This document shows positions 18,866-27,034 of a DNA stretch of 64,000 bases, one piece after another. This stretch comes from Iocasia fonsfrigidae (GTDB taxonomy: Bacteria > Bacillota > Halanaerobiia > Halanaerobiales > DTU029), in the NCBI RefSeq assembly GCF_017751145.1, contig NZ_CP046640.1, positions 2,708,137 to 2,772,136 of the forward strand. The letters run 5' to 3'. The position numbers and the translations under genes were made by a program. The notes under the pieces are model-generated. The model searched no databases, was not told the DNA's origin, and saw nothing but the letters and a program-made list of their open reading frames with translations. Every line of letters begins with the position of its first letter. Positions within the stretch are counted from its first letter, which is position 1.

Positions 18866-19603
18866 TTACTTAGTTTTATCTCTTAATTCATCCATAATAT
18901 TCTGTGCTTTTCTAAATATCATCGGCTGTAACATTCTCTTCCACCACGGAACATCTGCATGGAGATATTTAACAAACTCAGACAAATCTTCTCCATAAAA
19001 AGACTCCATCCCTTCTACGTGAACATATTGCTGATGTCCTTTTACCCCATCTGGTGAAAATTCAATCGATATATCTTCAACAATATCTTTATATTTTCCA
19101 AAATTAATCTTCTTTTTAATACAAATTTCGTGAAGTTCTTTATCAAAAGTAGCTTCCATTGATACCCATTTACCATTTAAATGGATTTCAGGAAAAGTAT
19201 GGGCAAATGGGTTTGACCACCTTTTATAAGCAAATCCAGGCAAAAAATCTTCCAATGCGTTTTTACGTACATACATAAAATGAAACCTCGCTTTTAATCC
19301 AGCTTCTCTTGCCATTGCAACCAGCAAATTTGCTTTCTGCATACAAACTCCCTTTTTATTTTTTAATACCTCTTCTACAGGAATTGCTTGTGGAAAAAGC
19401 CACCCGAATTTAATTTCATCTCTAATAAAATAATATATTTTCTCTGCTTTTTCTACATCGGTTTCTGCCCCCGCAATTACTTCTTGGGTTGTTTTTTTTA
19501 ATAAGTCATCTTCATATTCCTCACAATTTCCTTTTATCGAAGAAAAATCTAATAAAAATAAACTTAATAAAACTACTAACATAGTTTTCCTTAACATTAG
19601 CAT
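18866..19603 (-). CDS. Exported transglutaminase-like cysteine protease-fold protein
   Basis: A 245-aa protein with a signal peptide (about 1-26) and a transglutaminase core. The catalytic Cys is in KNKKGVCMQKANLLVAMAR near residue 88, His in FAHTFPEIHLNGKW near residue 135 and Asp in SMEATFD near residue 150. Such enzymes act on peptides or peptidoglycan in the envelope. Its start (19603, or ATG 19597) overlaps the stop of a truncated ABC exporter gene, so it was once translationally coupled to that exporter. It may have processed the exporter's cargo. A strong palindrome follows it. Confidence 0.8.
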   Translation of the reverse strand: MLMLRKTMLVVLLSLFLLDFSSIKGNCEEYEDDLLKKTTQEVIAGAETDVEKAEKIYYFIRDEIKFGWLFPQAIPVEEVLKNKKGVCMQKANLLVAMAREAGLKARFHFMYVRKNALEDFLPGFAYKRWSNPFAHTFPEIHLNGKWVSMEATFDKELHEICIKKKINFGKYKDIVEDISIEFSPDGVKGHQQYVHVEGMESFYGEDLSEFVKYLHADVPWWKRMLQPMIFRKAQNIMDELRDKTK

Positions 19604-19915
19604 TCACTCCTAATTTGTTTAATACTATACAACTTCCACTCTTTCGCCTTTTCTCGAGCATCCCAAAGTTCTTTATACAACCCTTCATTTTGCATTAGCT
19701 CATGATGTTTTCCTGTCTCAACAATTGAAAACAATAATTTTATCAGCATTTCTAATTGTCTTTAAATGATGAGCAATAACGATTACTGTTTTTTCAACAG
19801 CCAGATTACTCATCGCCTCTTGAATCTTTTTTTCATTAAGCGGATCAACATTACTTGTCATTTCATCAAGTATAACAATAGGAGCATCTTTCAAGAGAAC
19901 CCTGGCAATTAAATA
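19597..19915 (-). pseudogene. 3' remnant of an ABC exporter ATPase
   Basis: The minus strand from about 19914 encodes [22 protein letters not shown], then [16 protein letters not shown], and after a frameshift the tail GKHHELMQNEGLYKELWDAR. It ends at TAA 19597-19599. The membrane domain, Walker A and signature are gone. A decayed MarR cassette abuts it. Confidence 0.8.
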
Positions 19916-19918
19916 TTG

Positions 19919-20055
19919 TTAACAAGGTTAATATTTTATTAAAAATTTTTGTCTTATTCTTTCATTCAAAGACTTATAAATGCTTTTTTGTAAAATTGCT
20001 GATAGCAACTTACTTTTAATTATATTGTACACCTGGTTAATAATTTTGTCAAGTG
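19919..20055 (-). pseudogene. Internally deleted copy of the MarR cassette
   Basis: Both ends match the flanks of the intact MarR gene at 20956: left TTAACAAGGTTAA plus a C-terminal coding scrap, right TGGTTAATAATTTTGTCAAG. About 450 bases of coding sequence are missing between them. Confidence 0.65.
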
Positions 20056-20143
20056 TTCTTTTGAGTTGAAATAAGAATGTTGAAATAAGAAAAAAATCAA
20101 GGAAACCCTCAAGTCTCGTCTGTTCCCAGGTAATCCACTTAAA

Positions 20144-20833
20144 ATTCCACTTTCATTCCCACAGAATACTCTGTTCCATCTATAACCTATCCATACCAAC
20201 ATCATCAACATCTAGCAAGTTATTGATTTTCAAAAAGACCTTATAATTATCTTTAATCTTTTTATTCAAAACCAAATTAAGCAAGCAATAGTCTTCTACA
20301 TCTACTTTGCTTCCACTTCCTGTCGATTTGTTAGTTTCATTATAATAATATCTAGGTATTGACTTAGCCTTATTTACATAAGTTGAATAATCTTCTAAAT
20401 TTAAATTCATTCTAGAAACCTGTTCTTCTAAAAATGAACCTGTCCCAGCAGAGCAATCAGATTTTATTGAAATATTTATTCTCGATTTGTCATCTTCACT
20501 AAACTCAGTTATATATTTTGCAGTTTGACCACTAATTTCAATGATTGAAGCAATATTATTATTTATCTTAATACTGCCTCTACTATTGCAGCTACTTCAT
20601 TTATGAACTTTTCCTTCATTTTTAGTCAAAAACTTACTTTCTCTACCTGTTACAGCACCATATTTTATATTATGAAAGTTATAATTTCTTAACAAATCAT
20701 TAATAGCATTCTTTAAAGTTACTTTAACTCTTCCTTTATGTACTAAATACTTAAAATATTTTATCTCACTACTAGTATCTAATAATACTACTTTAAGAGA
20801 TGAATATCCTATATCTATTCCTAAACTATACAA
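20144..20833 (-). pseudogene. Chimeric relic: BcrAD-type activase joined to a TonB-receptor C-terminus
   Basis: The N-terminal part, from ATG 20833, reads MYSLGIDIGYSSLKVVLLD, the ASKHA ATPase start of 2-hydroxyacyl-CoA dehydratase activase-like proteins. After frameshifts it goes on with NEVAAIVEAV and IIEISGQTAKYITEF to about 20380. The frame then becomes a receptor barrel end: VDVEDYCLLNLVLNKKI, INNLLDVDD, and after another shift IDGTEYSVGMKVEF, ending at 20144. The ending mirrors the intact receptor (IDGIEYYLGMVVKL). A deletion must have fused the two genes. Not functional. Confidence 0.75.
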
Positions 20834-20925
20834 AATAAATCTCTCCCCTATAATGCTTTTAGTCTTAATTTTATAATCATCTTTAAGTAATTTGCTAGTA
20901 TATTATCCTCAAAACTAAAAAAATG

Positions 20926-20938
20926 TTAACCAGGTTAA
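20926..20938 (-). promoter_or_regulatory. MarR-type operator
   Basis: TTAACCAGGTTAA, a perfect 13-bp palindrome between the MarR gene and the activase relic downstream. A half-site (TTAACCATG on the minus strand) lies upstream of the MarR start near 21480, and a variant (TTAACAAGGTTAA) at 19919-19931. The pattern suggests autoregulation. Confidence 0.6.
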
Positions 20939-20955
20939 TATCTTATTAAAAAAAT

Positions 20956-21402
20956 TTATTTAATGTCATCTAATTCTTCGTTCAACTTTTTTAAGAAATT
21001 TTCAATTGTTATAATTTCTCTATCTGCTATATTTTCCAAAATATCATACAAACTCCCAAATATTTCACGAGAAAACTCTTCATGTCCTTTAAAAGCTGTT
21101 TTACCTCTATCAGTAAGATTAAATATCACCTCTTTGTGGTTACCAACAGGTCTACTCTTAAGAACATATCCTTTCTTTAAAAGTTTTTTTATAAATTTAG
21201 ATACAGCGCTTTTAGAAACACCTAAATTTTCAGCTAGTTGTGTTAAATTAATAGCCGGTTTTTCACCAATAGCAACTATTGTATGAATTTCGGTAGAATA
21301 CAACAAATCCCCAGTACTAAAATCCCTTGGTTCACTTTCAAGTAAATTAAATTTATTATGAGCCCTTAAAAATAAATCAACTATTTTGCTATACCTTTTC
21401 AT
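20956..21402 (-). CDS. MarR-family regulator
   Basis: A 148-aa winged-helix protein, standard MarR length. The recognition helix region is LAENLGVSKSAVSKFIKKLLKKGYVLKS, abbreviated, near residue 58; the wing holds NHKEVIFNLTDRG. It starts at ATG 21402 with GGGGTG upstream. It resembles the MarR proteins at 21883 and 46265 in layout (EIHTI / EIHMI before the DNA-binding part). Its likely target genes next door are decayed, so it may now only regulate itself. Confidence 0.88.
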   Translation of the reverse strand: MKRYSKIVDLFLRAHNKFNLLESEPRDFSTGDLLYSTEIHTIVAIGEKPAINLTQLAENLGVSKSAVSKFIKKLLKKGYVLKSRPVGNHKEVIFNLTDRGKTAFKGHEEFSREIFGSLYDILENIADREIITIENFLKKLNEELDDIK

Positions 21403-21509
21403 TTAAACACCCCAACAACATTTTAACATATATAATTAGTATAATATAATTTTAATCATTATATATATTGTACACATGGTTAATAATTTTGTCAAGTATA
21501 TTTTCTAGT

Positions 21510-21940
21510 TTAAGAGCATAAATCTTTCATGTGATAAGATTTATTTATCACAGTATTTAACAAGTCATTATTATGTGATACTATTATATATGGTTGAGAT
21601 ATCCTGTTTAAAATATTAACCATTCTTTCTATAGCTTTTTCATCAAGACTGGCAAATGGCTCATCCAGCAGTAGTACTTCCGGTTCCATAGCCAGCACTG
21701 CTGCAAAAGATATTATCTTTTTTTCGCCTTGAGATAGATTGTAAGTAACCCTTTTTTCAAAACCGTTCATTTCTACTAATTCCAGGGTATTACGGACAAT
21801 TTCCAGTACTCTCTGCTTACTTTTTCCCAGATTCAAAGGACCAAAGGCAATATCTTCTTCTACTGTAGGACAGAATAACTGGTTATCTGAATCCTGAAAT
21901 AAATACCCGACCCTTTCCCTGACTTCTAAAAACATATTTA
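21510..21940 (-). pseudogene. Truncated CbiO/EcfA-type ATPase
   Basis: The 3' two thirds of an energy-coupling ATPase: RVGYLFQDSDNQLFCPTVEE (Q-loop block), YNLSQGEKKIISFAAVLAM (signature) and VLLLDEPFASLD (Walker B), then IVSHNN (H-loop). The N-terminus with Walker A is absent; homology begins at LEVRERV, where the MarR gene at 21883 runs in. It cannot bind ATP properly. It suggests a former cobalt/nickel- or siderophore-type ECF importer here. Confidence 0.8.
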
Positions 21941-22356
21941 AGGAATTCCTGTATTAGTTTCAAGTCAACCTCCTGCAAACTTTCAAGATATTCAAACAAA
22001 GGGCGGTCATATTTTTGATGATATTCATTGTGTAACTCATAGGCCTGTAAGCCTTTATCAGTCAAAAATAGACAAAAACGTCTTTTATCACGGGGGTCTT
22101 CCTCTTTTTTTAAAAAACCGTTTTCTTCAAGTTTACCGACAGTTTTAGCTACTACCGCCCGGGTTACATTAAAATTTCGGGCCATCTCTGAAATAAAGGT
22201 CCCTGGATGATCACCAATCATTTTTATCATATGGATTTCACCACGGTAAAAAGTCATCCCCTCTGGAGCAAATTCCAATACATTCATCTTACCATTGGAA
22301 ATCCGCTCGGTCATTTTAATGAATTTATTGATAACTTGATTTGATAATTTGTTCAT
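21883..22356 (-). CDS. MarR-family regulator with an altered C-terminus
   Basis: About 157 aa from ATG 22356 (GGGGATAG upstream), reading MNKLSNQVINKFIK. DNA-binding block: EMARNFNVTRAVVAKTVGKL; wing: PRDKRRFCLFLTDKG. The last 15 residues (after EFLKYVF) are read from the neighbouring CbiO relic in another frame, so a deletion replaced the natural end. The fold is probably kept because the lost part is only the tip of the dimerisation helix. It lies 20 bases after the methyltransferase gene in one operon. Confidence 0.8.
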   Translation of the reverse strand: MNKLSNQVINKFIKMTERISNGKMNVLEFAPEGMTFYRGEIHMIKMIGDHPGTFISEMARNFNVTRAVVAKTVGKLEENGFLKKEEDPRDKRRFCLFLTDKGLQAYELHNEYHQKYDRPLFEYLESLQEVDLKLIQEFLKYVFRSQGKGRVFISGFR

Positions 22357-22375
22357 AATATCTATCCCCATAGCT

Positions 22376-23383
22376 TTACTTTGAATAAAATTCACCTTGC
22401 AGACCTTTAAATATACCATTCACGTCATTAATATGTACACGTCTGAAGCCATGTTGTTTTAAAGCACTGTCAACTGTCTTCTTAGAAAGCAAAATGTCCA
22501 GACCCTCCAGATGACTTGACAGCCACCCGAGAATACTCTCTGGTGGTCTTTGATAATCCTCACTTATATTATGGGTCACTACGTATAAATACCCGCTAGC
22601 TGTCAGGGCATGATACATTTTATCCATCAGTGTATTAAGATGGTCTCTAGCAAAATCTAGAATTCCTGATGCAATTATCAGGTCATAATCTCCACCAATA
22701 CTATCAACAGTAAAATCCCCTTCAAGAACACTAACCTGTTGGGTTAGACCTCGTTCTGCCACAAGCTTTCGAGCTAAGACAGCTACACCAGGGTACTCAA
22801 AGATTACGCCAGAACAATCCGGGAAAAGAGAAACCAGCTCCATAACAAGAACACCGGAACCACCCCCAAGATCCAAAATTTTTTTAGGAAAATCATTCTT
22901 AAATAAACTTAATGCAACTTTCACAAATGATTGAACTCTACCTGAATACATCTCGGAAATACTGACCCGTGCCGCTTCATAAAAATCATATACCTCTACA
23001 CCCTTATTATTACGTACAATTTCATCTACAGGACCATTTTTAATCCGCTCATCCAGCTGTTTTAAAGACATCATTTCTTCCCGGAACAAAATCCATTCTC
23101 CTAAATATATGGGACTTCTTTGATTCAAAAATTCATTGCTTTGAGAGGTATTGCGATAAATTCCCTCTCCTTTTTCAAGCAGCCCTATACAGGCAAGAGC
23201 ATTAAAGAAAAGATCTAAGTTGCGTTCATTAAATCCTGTTCTTTCCGCTACTATCTTTGCTGTTGTCCACTCCTCCAGATATGAAAATATATTTAGGCGA
23301 ACTGCAGATAAAAAAAGCTCAGTTTCCCGTTTTTGATGAAGAAGCCTATGATATAATTTAGAATTTTCTTTTGGCTGGTACAA
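22376..23383 (-). CDS. SAM-dependent O-methyltransferase-like protein, iron-controlled
   Basis: A 335-aa class I methyltransferase with an N-terminal winged-helix dimerisation domain (about residues 15-90; AERTGFNERNLDLFFNAL) and a Rossmann domain with motif I KILDLGGGSGVLVMEL near residue 168, then VIFEYPGV and YDLIIASGIL. This layout is that of acetylserotonin/hydroxyneurosporene O-methyltransferases. The start is TTG 23383 with GAGGTGA six bases upstream. A DtxR-type box 26 bases upstream would block transcription in iron excess. It may modify a metallophore or porphyrin-like ligand; the substrate is unknown. A MarR gene and an ECF ATPase relic follow. Confidence 0.85.
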   Translation of the reverse strand: MYQPKENSKLYHRLLHQKRETELFLSAVRLNIFSYLEEWTTAKIVAERTGFNERNLDLFFNALACIGLLEKGEGIYRNTSQSNEFLNQRSPIYLGEWILFREEMMSLKQLDERIKNGPVDEIVRNNKGVEVYDFYEAARVSISEMYSGRVQSFVKVALSLFKNDFPKKILDLGGGSGVLVMELVSLFPDCSGVIFEYPGVAVLARKLVAERGLTQQVSVLEGDFTVDSIGGDYDLIIASGILDFARDHLNTLMDKMYHALTASGYLYVVTHNISEDYQRPPESILGWLSSHLEGLDILLSKKTVDSALKQHGFRRVHINDVNGIFKGLQGEFYSK

Positions 23384-23408
23384 GATTTCACCTCATTTTT
23401 TAAAATTA

Positions 23409-23422
23409 TTAGGTAAACCTAA
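23409..23422 (-). promoter_or_regulatory. DtxR-type iron box upstream of the methyltransferase
   Basis: TTAGGTAAACCTAA, a perfect palindrome apart from the central four bases, 26 bases before the TTG start. Confidence 0.85.
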
Positions 23423-23505
23423 CTAGTTTATAAAGTTAGTATATATTAATTAAGAAATCCTTTCATCACTTACGATTAGATGCTTATTCACTTAAGGGTT
23501 ATAAA

Positions 23506-23661
23506 TTAATTTATTTTATTTATTTGACAATCCCTTCCCTCTTCAACCATCTTTTTTATGGCTTTAGTATGACCAATAATCCGCAAAAAACGATGGGATA
23601 TTTGTTTTAGGTTTGGATGATGGTGACTACTTTCATTTTTTTTTTCATTTAAGTCTGACAT
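23506..23661 (-). pseudogene. Truncated CsoR/RcnR-family metal-sensing repressor
   Basis: A 51-codon ORF from ATG 23661 with a strong GGAGGGGG site. It reads SSHHHPNLKQISHRFLRIIG and HTKAIKKMVEEGRDC, which is helix 1 and the metal-site Cys of the CsoR/RcnR (DUF156) fold, then runs into a short unrelated tail. The normal protein needs about 35 more residues, including the other metal ligands. It is probably a dead remnant of a copper or nickel sensor. Confidence 0.65.
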
Positions 23662-23767
23662 AATTATGAACCCCCTCCTGAGGATAATATAACCTATTAT
23701 AAAAATAATGTCAAGGCCAAAACAAAAGTATAGTCCCCTTCTTTTCCCACAAATTAAATGTAATTTA

Positions 23768-25210
23768 TTATCTATGGACTATTGTCAAATCATATTTTTT
23801 TATTTTATACTGTAAAGATTGTCTGGAAATTTTTAGTTCTCTTGCAGCAGCACTAATATTCCCAGCTGTTCTTTTTAATGCCATCTGAATCAGATTAGCT
23901 TCAATATTTTCTAGGGTTTCTTCTAATGGAGGGAGTTTATTACCTGAAATAAGTAAGCCAAGATCATCTTTTAAATTTGCTTTTTTTTCCATACGCCCTT
24001 TTATATATTGAGGAATAGCATTTACACCTAATTTATTTGCATTCTGCAGGATATTAAAACTGCTTTCAATAACATGCTGTAATTCCCGAACATTTCCCGG
24101 CCAGTTATAATTATTAAATACCTTCCCCATCTCTACTGTAATACCTTTAATAGACCTAGAAAACTTTTTATTATATTTATTAATAAAATGCTCAGTCAAA
24201 AGCTGAATATCCCCCTCGCGCTCACGAAGAGGGGGAATTTCAATATAAACCACACTTAATCTATAAAAAAGATCCTCTCTCAATTTGTTTTCCTTAAGGT
24301 TTATTTCTGCTGATTCATTAATGGTAGCAATAATTCTGACATCAATATCTATCTCTTTTTGACCTCCTATTCTTCTAACTTTTTTCTCCTGTAAAACCCT
24401 TAATAATTTTGCCTGTAATGCAGGATCCATAGCATTAATTTCATCTAATAGTATACTACCACCATCAGCATCTTCAAAAAGACCTGCGCGACTTCTAGCA
24501 CCAGTAAATCCCCCTTTTTCTGTACCAAAAAGTAAGCCTTCTAAAAGGTCTTTCGGTAAAGCAGCACAATTTTGAGCAATAAATGGTCTACTATTTCTCC
24601 GACTTGCAGTATGAATACCCTGAGCAAATAATTCTTTTCCAGTTCCTGTTTCCCCAGCCAGTAAAACTGAGGAATCACTATCAGCAGCCTTAATAGCCAT
24701 CTGTAGGGCCTTCTGTATTGTTTTACTCTTACCCACAATATCTTTAAAACTATAGCTGGTACTATTACTGAATTTTTGACTAATGCTTTTTTTCTTTTGG
24801 CGCTTTTTTATAATATCTGTACGCAGAGCGTTTATATTATTTACTAATTCCTTTAACTGGGTAATATCCCGGGAAACCTCCATAGCACCTGTTTCTCCAT
24901 TCTCAAAGTTTAAAGGGATAGTACTATTTATAGTAGTAATTTTTTTCCCGCGGCAATTAATAAATGTTTGTTGATAATTACTTATCCCCTTTTTTTCTTT
25001 GAGTGTTTTCATTAAAGTACTTGTTTCTAAGGTCAGTGAAGGATATGTTTCAAAAACATTTTTGCCTAATACTTCTTCAGGGTCAAGCCCATCAATTTCA
25101 GAAACCTTTCTATTATAAAATATGGTATAACCCTCCTGATTAACAATATGTATTCCTTCATCCAATGAATTAAGAATAAATCTAAGATTTTTATCATCAA
25201 ACTGTATCAT
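23768..25210 (-). CDS. PAS-containing sigma-54 activator
   Basis: A 480-aa bacterial enhancer-binding protein of the RocR type. A PAS sensor domain lies at about residues 5-115 (GIHIVNQEGYTIFYNRK). The AAA+ domain spans about 155-390, with Walker A GETGTGKELFAQ, the sigma-54 contact loop as GGFTGA instead of GAFTGA, and Walker B GGSILLDEINAMD. A Fis-type helix-turn-helix lies at the C-terminus (NISAAARELKISRQSLQYKI). It is divergent from kamA, whose upstream region has an inverted-repeat enhancer and a -24/-12 element, so it probably activates kamA. Confidence 0.93.
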   Translation of the reverse strand: MIQFDDKNLRFILNSLDEGIHIVNQEGYTIFYNRKVSEIDGLDPEEVLGKNVFETYPSLTLETSTLMKTLKEKKGISNYQQTFINCRGKKITTINSTIPLNFENGETGAMEVSRDITQLKELVNNINALRTDIIKKRQKKKSISQKFSNSTSYSFKDIVGKSKTIQKALQMAIKAADSDSSVLLAGETGTGKELFAQGIHTASRRNSRPFIAQNCAALPKDLLEGLLFGTEKGGFTGARSRAGLFEDADGGSILLDEINAMDPALQAKLLRVLQEKKVRRIGGQKEIDIDVRIIATINESAEINLKENKLREDLFYRLSVVYIEIPPLREREGDIQLLTEHFINKYNKKFSRSIKGITVEMGKVFNNYNWPGNVRELQHVIESSFNILQNANKLGVNAIPQYIKGRMEKKANLKDDLGLLISGNKLPPLEETLENIEANLIQMALKRTAGNISAAARELKISRQSLQYKIKKYDLTIVHR

Positions 25211-25265
25211 AAAAATTCACCACCTCTTAACCTATTATTCAAGCCGAACACAAAATATCCTGCAC

Positions 25266-25311
25266 TACATGCAAAATATCTTTCTTCTTTATGAAAAATA
25301 TTTTGCATGTA
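25266..25311 (+). promoter_or_regulatory. Candidate enhancer site for the sigma-54 activator
   Basis: A perfect 14-bp inverted repeat, TACATGCAAAATAT (25266-25279) and ATATTTTGCATGTA (25298-25311), located 56 bases before the activator start and about 315 bases before the -24/-12 element. This is the arrangement of an upstream activator sequence. Confidence 0.65.
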
Positions 25312-25588
25312 TAGACCTATCTAAATAATAAATATACTGGTCTTAAAGATTCTATACTTATTCCAGCTTTCCAGTAGAATCAATAATCCTTTATTAGAAA
25401 AGCAGTTCATTATATACTAATATACTATCCCTTAATATAAACTTACTTACTGCAGTTTTTCTTGCATTTCCTCCTCTAAAGAATAAAATTTTATTCTTTA
25501 ATACTATGTTATCGACTTTAAGTTTTAACAACTTCTATTCCCCTGACACTGCCACAGGAGTGACATGAAGGTATCTTTTACTTCTGTT

Positions 25589-25624
25589 TTTACAAGAAAT
25601 AGTGCTGGCACTACTTCTTGTAAA
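25589..25624 (+). other. Long inverted repeat beside the kamA promoter
   Basis: 17-base arms (25589-25605 and 25608-25624), 16 of 17 paired, with a two-base centre. It immediately precedes the -24/-12 element, so it would not be transcribed from it. It is a candidate operator for a second regulator, or a terminator for upstream transcription. Confidence 0.6.
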
Positions 25625-25626
25625 TA

Positions 25627-25642
25627 TGGAATAATTTATGCA
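25627..25642 (+). promoter_or_regulatory. Sigma-54 (-24/-12) promoter of kamA
   Basis: TGGAATAATTTATGCA has the essential GG and GC dinucleotides exactly ten bases apart (25628-25629 and 25640-25641), 66 bases before the kamA start. Otherwise I see no gene in the interval 25211-25707. Confidence 0.55.
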
Positions 25643-25707
25643 AGATATATTATTGGATTTATGACAAATAAAATAGTAAAAACCAATTGAAAGAAGGAGA
25701 AAATCTA

Positions 25708-26901
25708 ATGCGTAACTATCATGAAATAAGTCTCTGGAAAAACACATCAGAAGAAGAATGGAATGATTGGAACTGGCAAGTTAAGAACAGAATTACCACC
25801 GTAGAAAACTTAAAAAAAGTAATAAACCTTAGTGATCAGGAGACAAGAGAAATTGAAGATTCTCTTAGCACATTAAGGATGGCTATCACCCCTTATTATG
25901 CAACATTAATGGACCCTGAAGATAGAAATTGTCCTATTCGCAAACAGGCAGTTCCCACATCTAAAGAATTACATCTAGGGAATGCCGATATGGAAGACCC
26001 ACTCTATGAAGATATTGACTCACCAGTTCCAGGCCTAACTCATCGATACCCGGACAGGGTTTTATTATTAATTACAGATCAATGCTCTATGTACTGCCGC
26101 CACTGTACAAGACGTAGATTCGCAGGTATAAAAGATAAGGCCCTACCAGTTAGTCAAATAGAAAAAGCAATTGATTACATTAAAAATCATTCTGAGGTAC
26201 GAGATGTGCTTTTATCAGGTGGAGATGCACTTCTCATGTCTGATGACAAATTAGAAGAAATCATTAGTAAAATATATAAAATACATCATGTTGAAATAAT
26301 TCGGCTAGGCACAAGGACTCCCTGTGTTATGCCCCAGAGAATTACTAATAAACTGGTAAAAATGTTAAAAAAATACCAGCCAATCTATGTTAATGTCCAA
26401 TTTAATCACCCCATGGAAATAAATCCGAGTAGTGCAGCTGCTGCTGCAAAATTAAATGATGCCGGAATACCTATAGGTAACCAATCAGTATTATTAAAAG
26501 GAATTAATGAACAACCAGCAGTTATGAGACAGTTAGTTCAAGACCTTCTTAGGATTAGAATTAAACCCTATTACCTCTATCAATGTGATCTTTCTCAGGG
26601 AATCGAACACTTCCGCACCCCCGTAAGCAGAGGAATCGAAATAATTGAATCCCTCAGACAACACACTACAGGAATGGCAGTTCCTACTTATGTTATTGAT
26701 GCACCTGGAGGTGGTGGTAAAATCCCTGTCAGCCCACAATATTTAATATCACAATCTGAGGGAAAAGTAATCTTAAGGAATTATGAAGGTAAAATCTTCG
26801 CCTATACTGAACCCGGTTTCAAGCCAAGTAATCATGATATAGCTAAAGGCACAAAAGGAGTCAGCAAATTAGCCCAAAATGAAAAATTTTCTTTAGAATA
26901 A
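25708..26901 (+). CDS. kamA: Lysine 2,3-aminomutase (radical SAM)
   Basis: Converts L-lysine to beta-lysine using a [4Fe-4S] cluster, SAM and PLP. The cluster motif CSMYCRHC is at residues 126-133, almost the position in the clostridial enzyme. PGGGGK supplies the PLP lysine. Two acidic residues expected for lysine specificity are present in QCDLSQG and VIDAPGGGG. Length, about 397 aa, is normal. A TTG at 25687 is in frame, but AAGGAG lies within that extension, so ATG 25708 is the start. It could serve lysine fermentation or, in halophiles, acetyl-beta-lysine osmolyte synthesis; no ablB-like acetyltransferase or kamDE is adjacent. The PAS activator suggests substrate control. Confidence 0.93.
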   Translation: MRNYHEISLWKNTSEEEWNDWNWQVKNRITTVENLKKVINLSDQETREIEDSLSTLRMAITPYYATLMDPEDRNCPIRKQAVPTSKELHLGNADMEDPLYEDIDSPVPGLTHRYPDRVLLLITDQCSMYCRHCTRRRFAGIKDKALPVSQIEKAIDYIKNHSEVRDVLLSGGDALLMSDDKLEEIISKIYKIHHVEIIRLGTRTPCVMPQRITNKLVKMLKKYQPIYVNVQFNHPMEINPSSAAAAAKLNDAGIPIGNQSVLLKGINEQPAVMRQLVQDLLRIRIKPYYLYQCDLSQGIEHFRTPVSRGIEIIESLRQHTTGMAVPTYVIDAPGGGGKIPVSPQYLISQSEGKVILRNYEGKIFAYTEPGFKPSNHDIAKGTKGVSKLAQNEKFSLE

Positions 26902-26983
26902 AATATAAACCCATAACTTCTCTTAACAGATGTTCAGCAAGATGATAAGTAGCCATTCATCCTTTCTTATTCAAAATAAAAAG

Positions 26984-27025
26984 CAAAAGATATTTGTGTT
27001 ATTTTAATAACACAAATATCTCTTG
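26984..27025. terminator. Terminator of module B (shared with kamA)
   Basis: A 20-bp stem with one mismatch (26984-27003 / 27006-27025, core AGATATTTGTGTTATT). On the minus strand it is followed by a T-rich tract (TTTTTATTTTG). The same element ends module C at 55614-55655. Confidence 0.85.
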
Positions 27026-27034
27026 TCTTATAGC

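Noticed and set aside
20020-20211. A 63-codon minus-strand frame
   Set aside because: Out of frame with the TonB-receptor tail that occupies 20144-20400 and with the MarR relic; no recognisable sequence of its own.
25608-25621. CTGGCACTACTTCTTGT as the -24/-12 element of kamA
   Set aside because: It starts like a sigma-54 site, but the second element is TTGT and shifted by one base; it is one arm of the inverted repeat. The site at 25627 has correct GG-N10-GC spacing.
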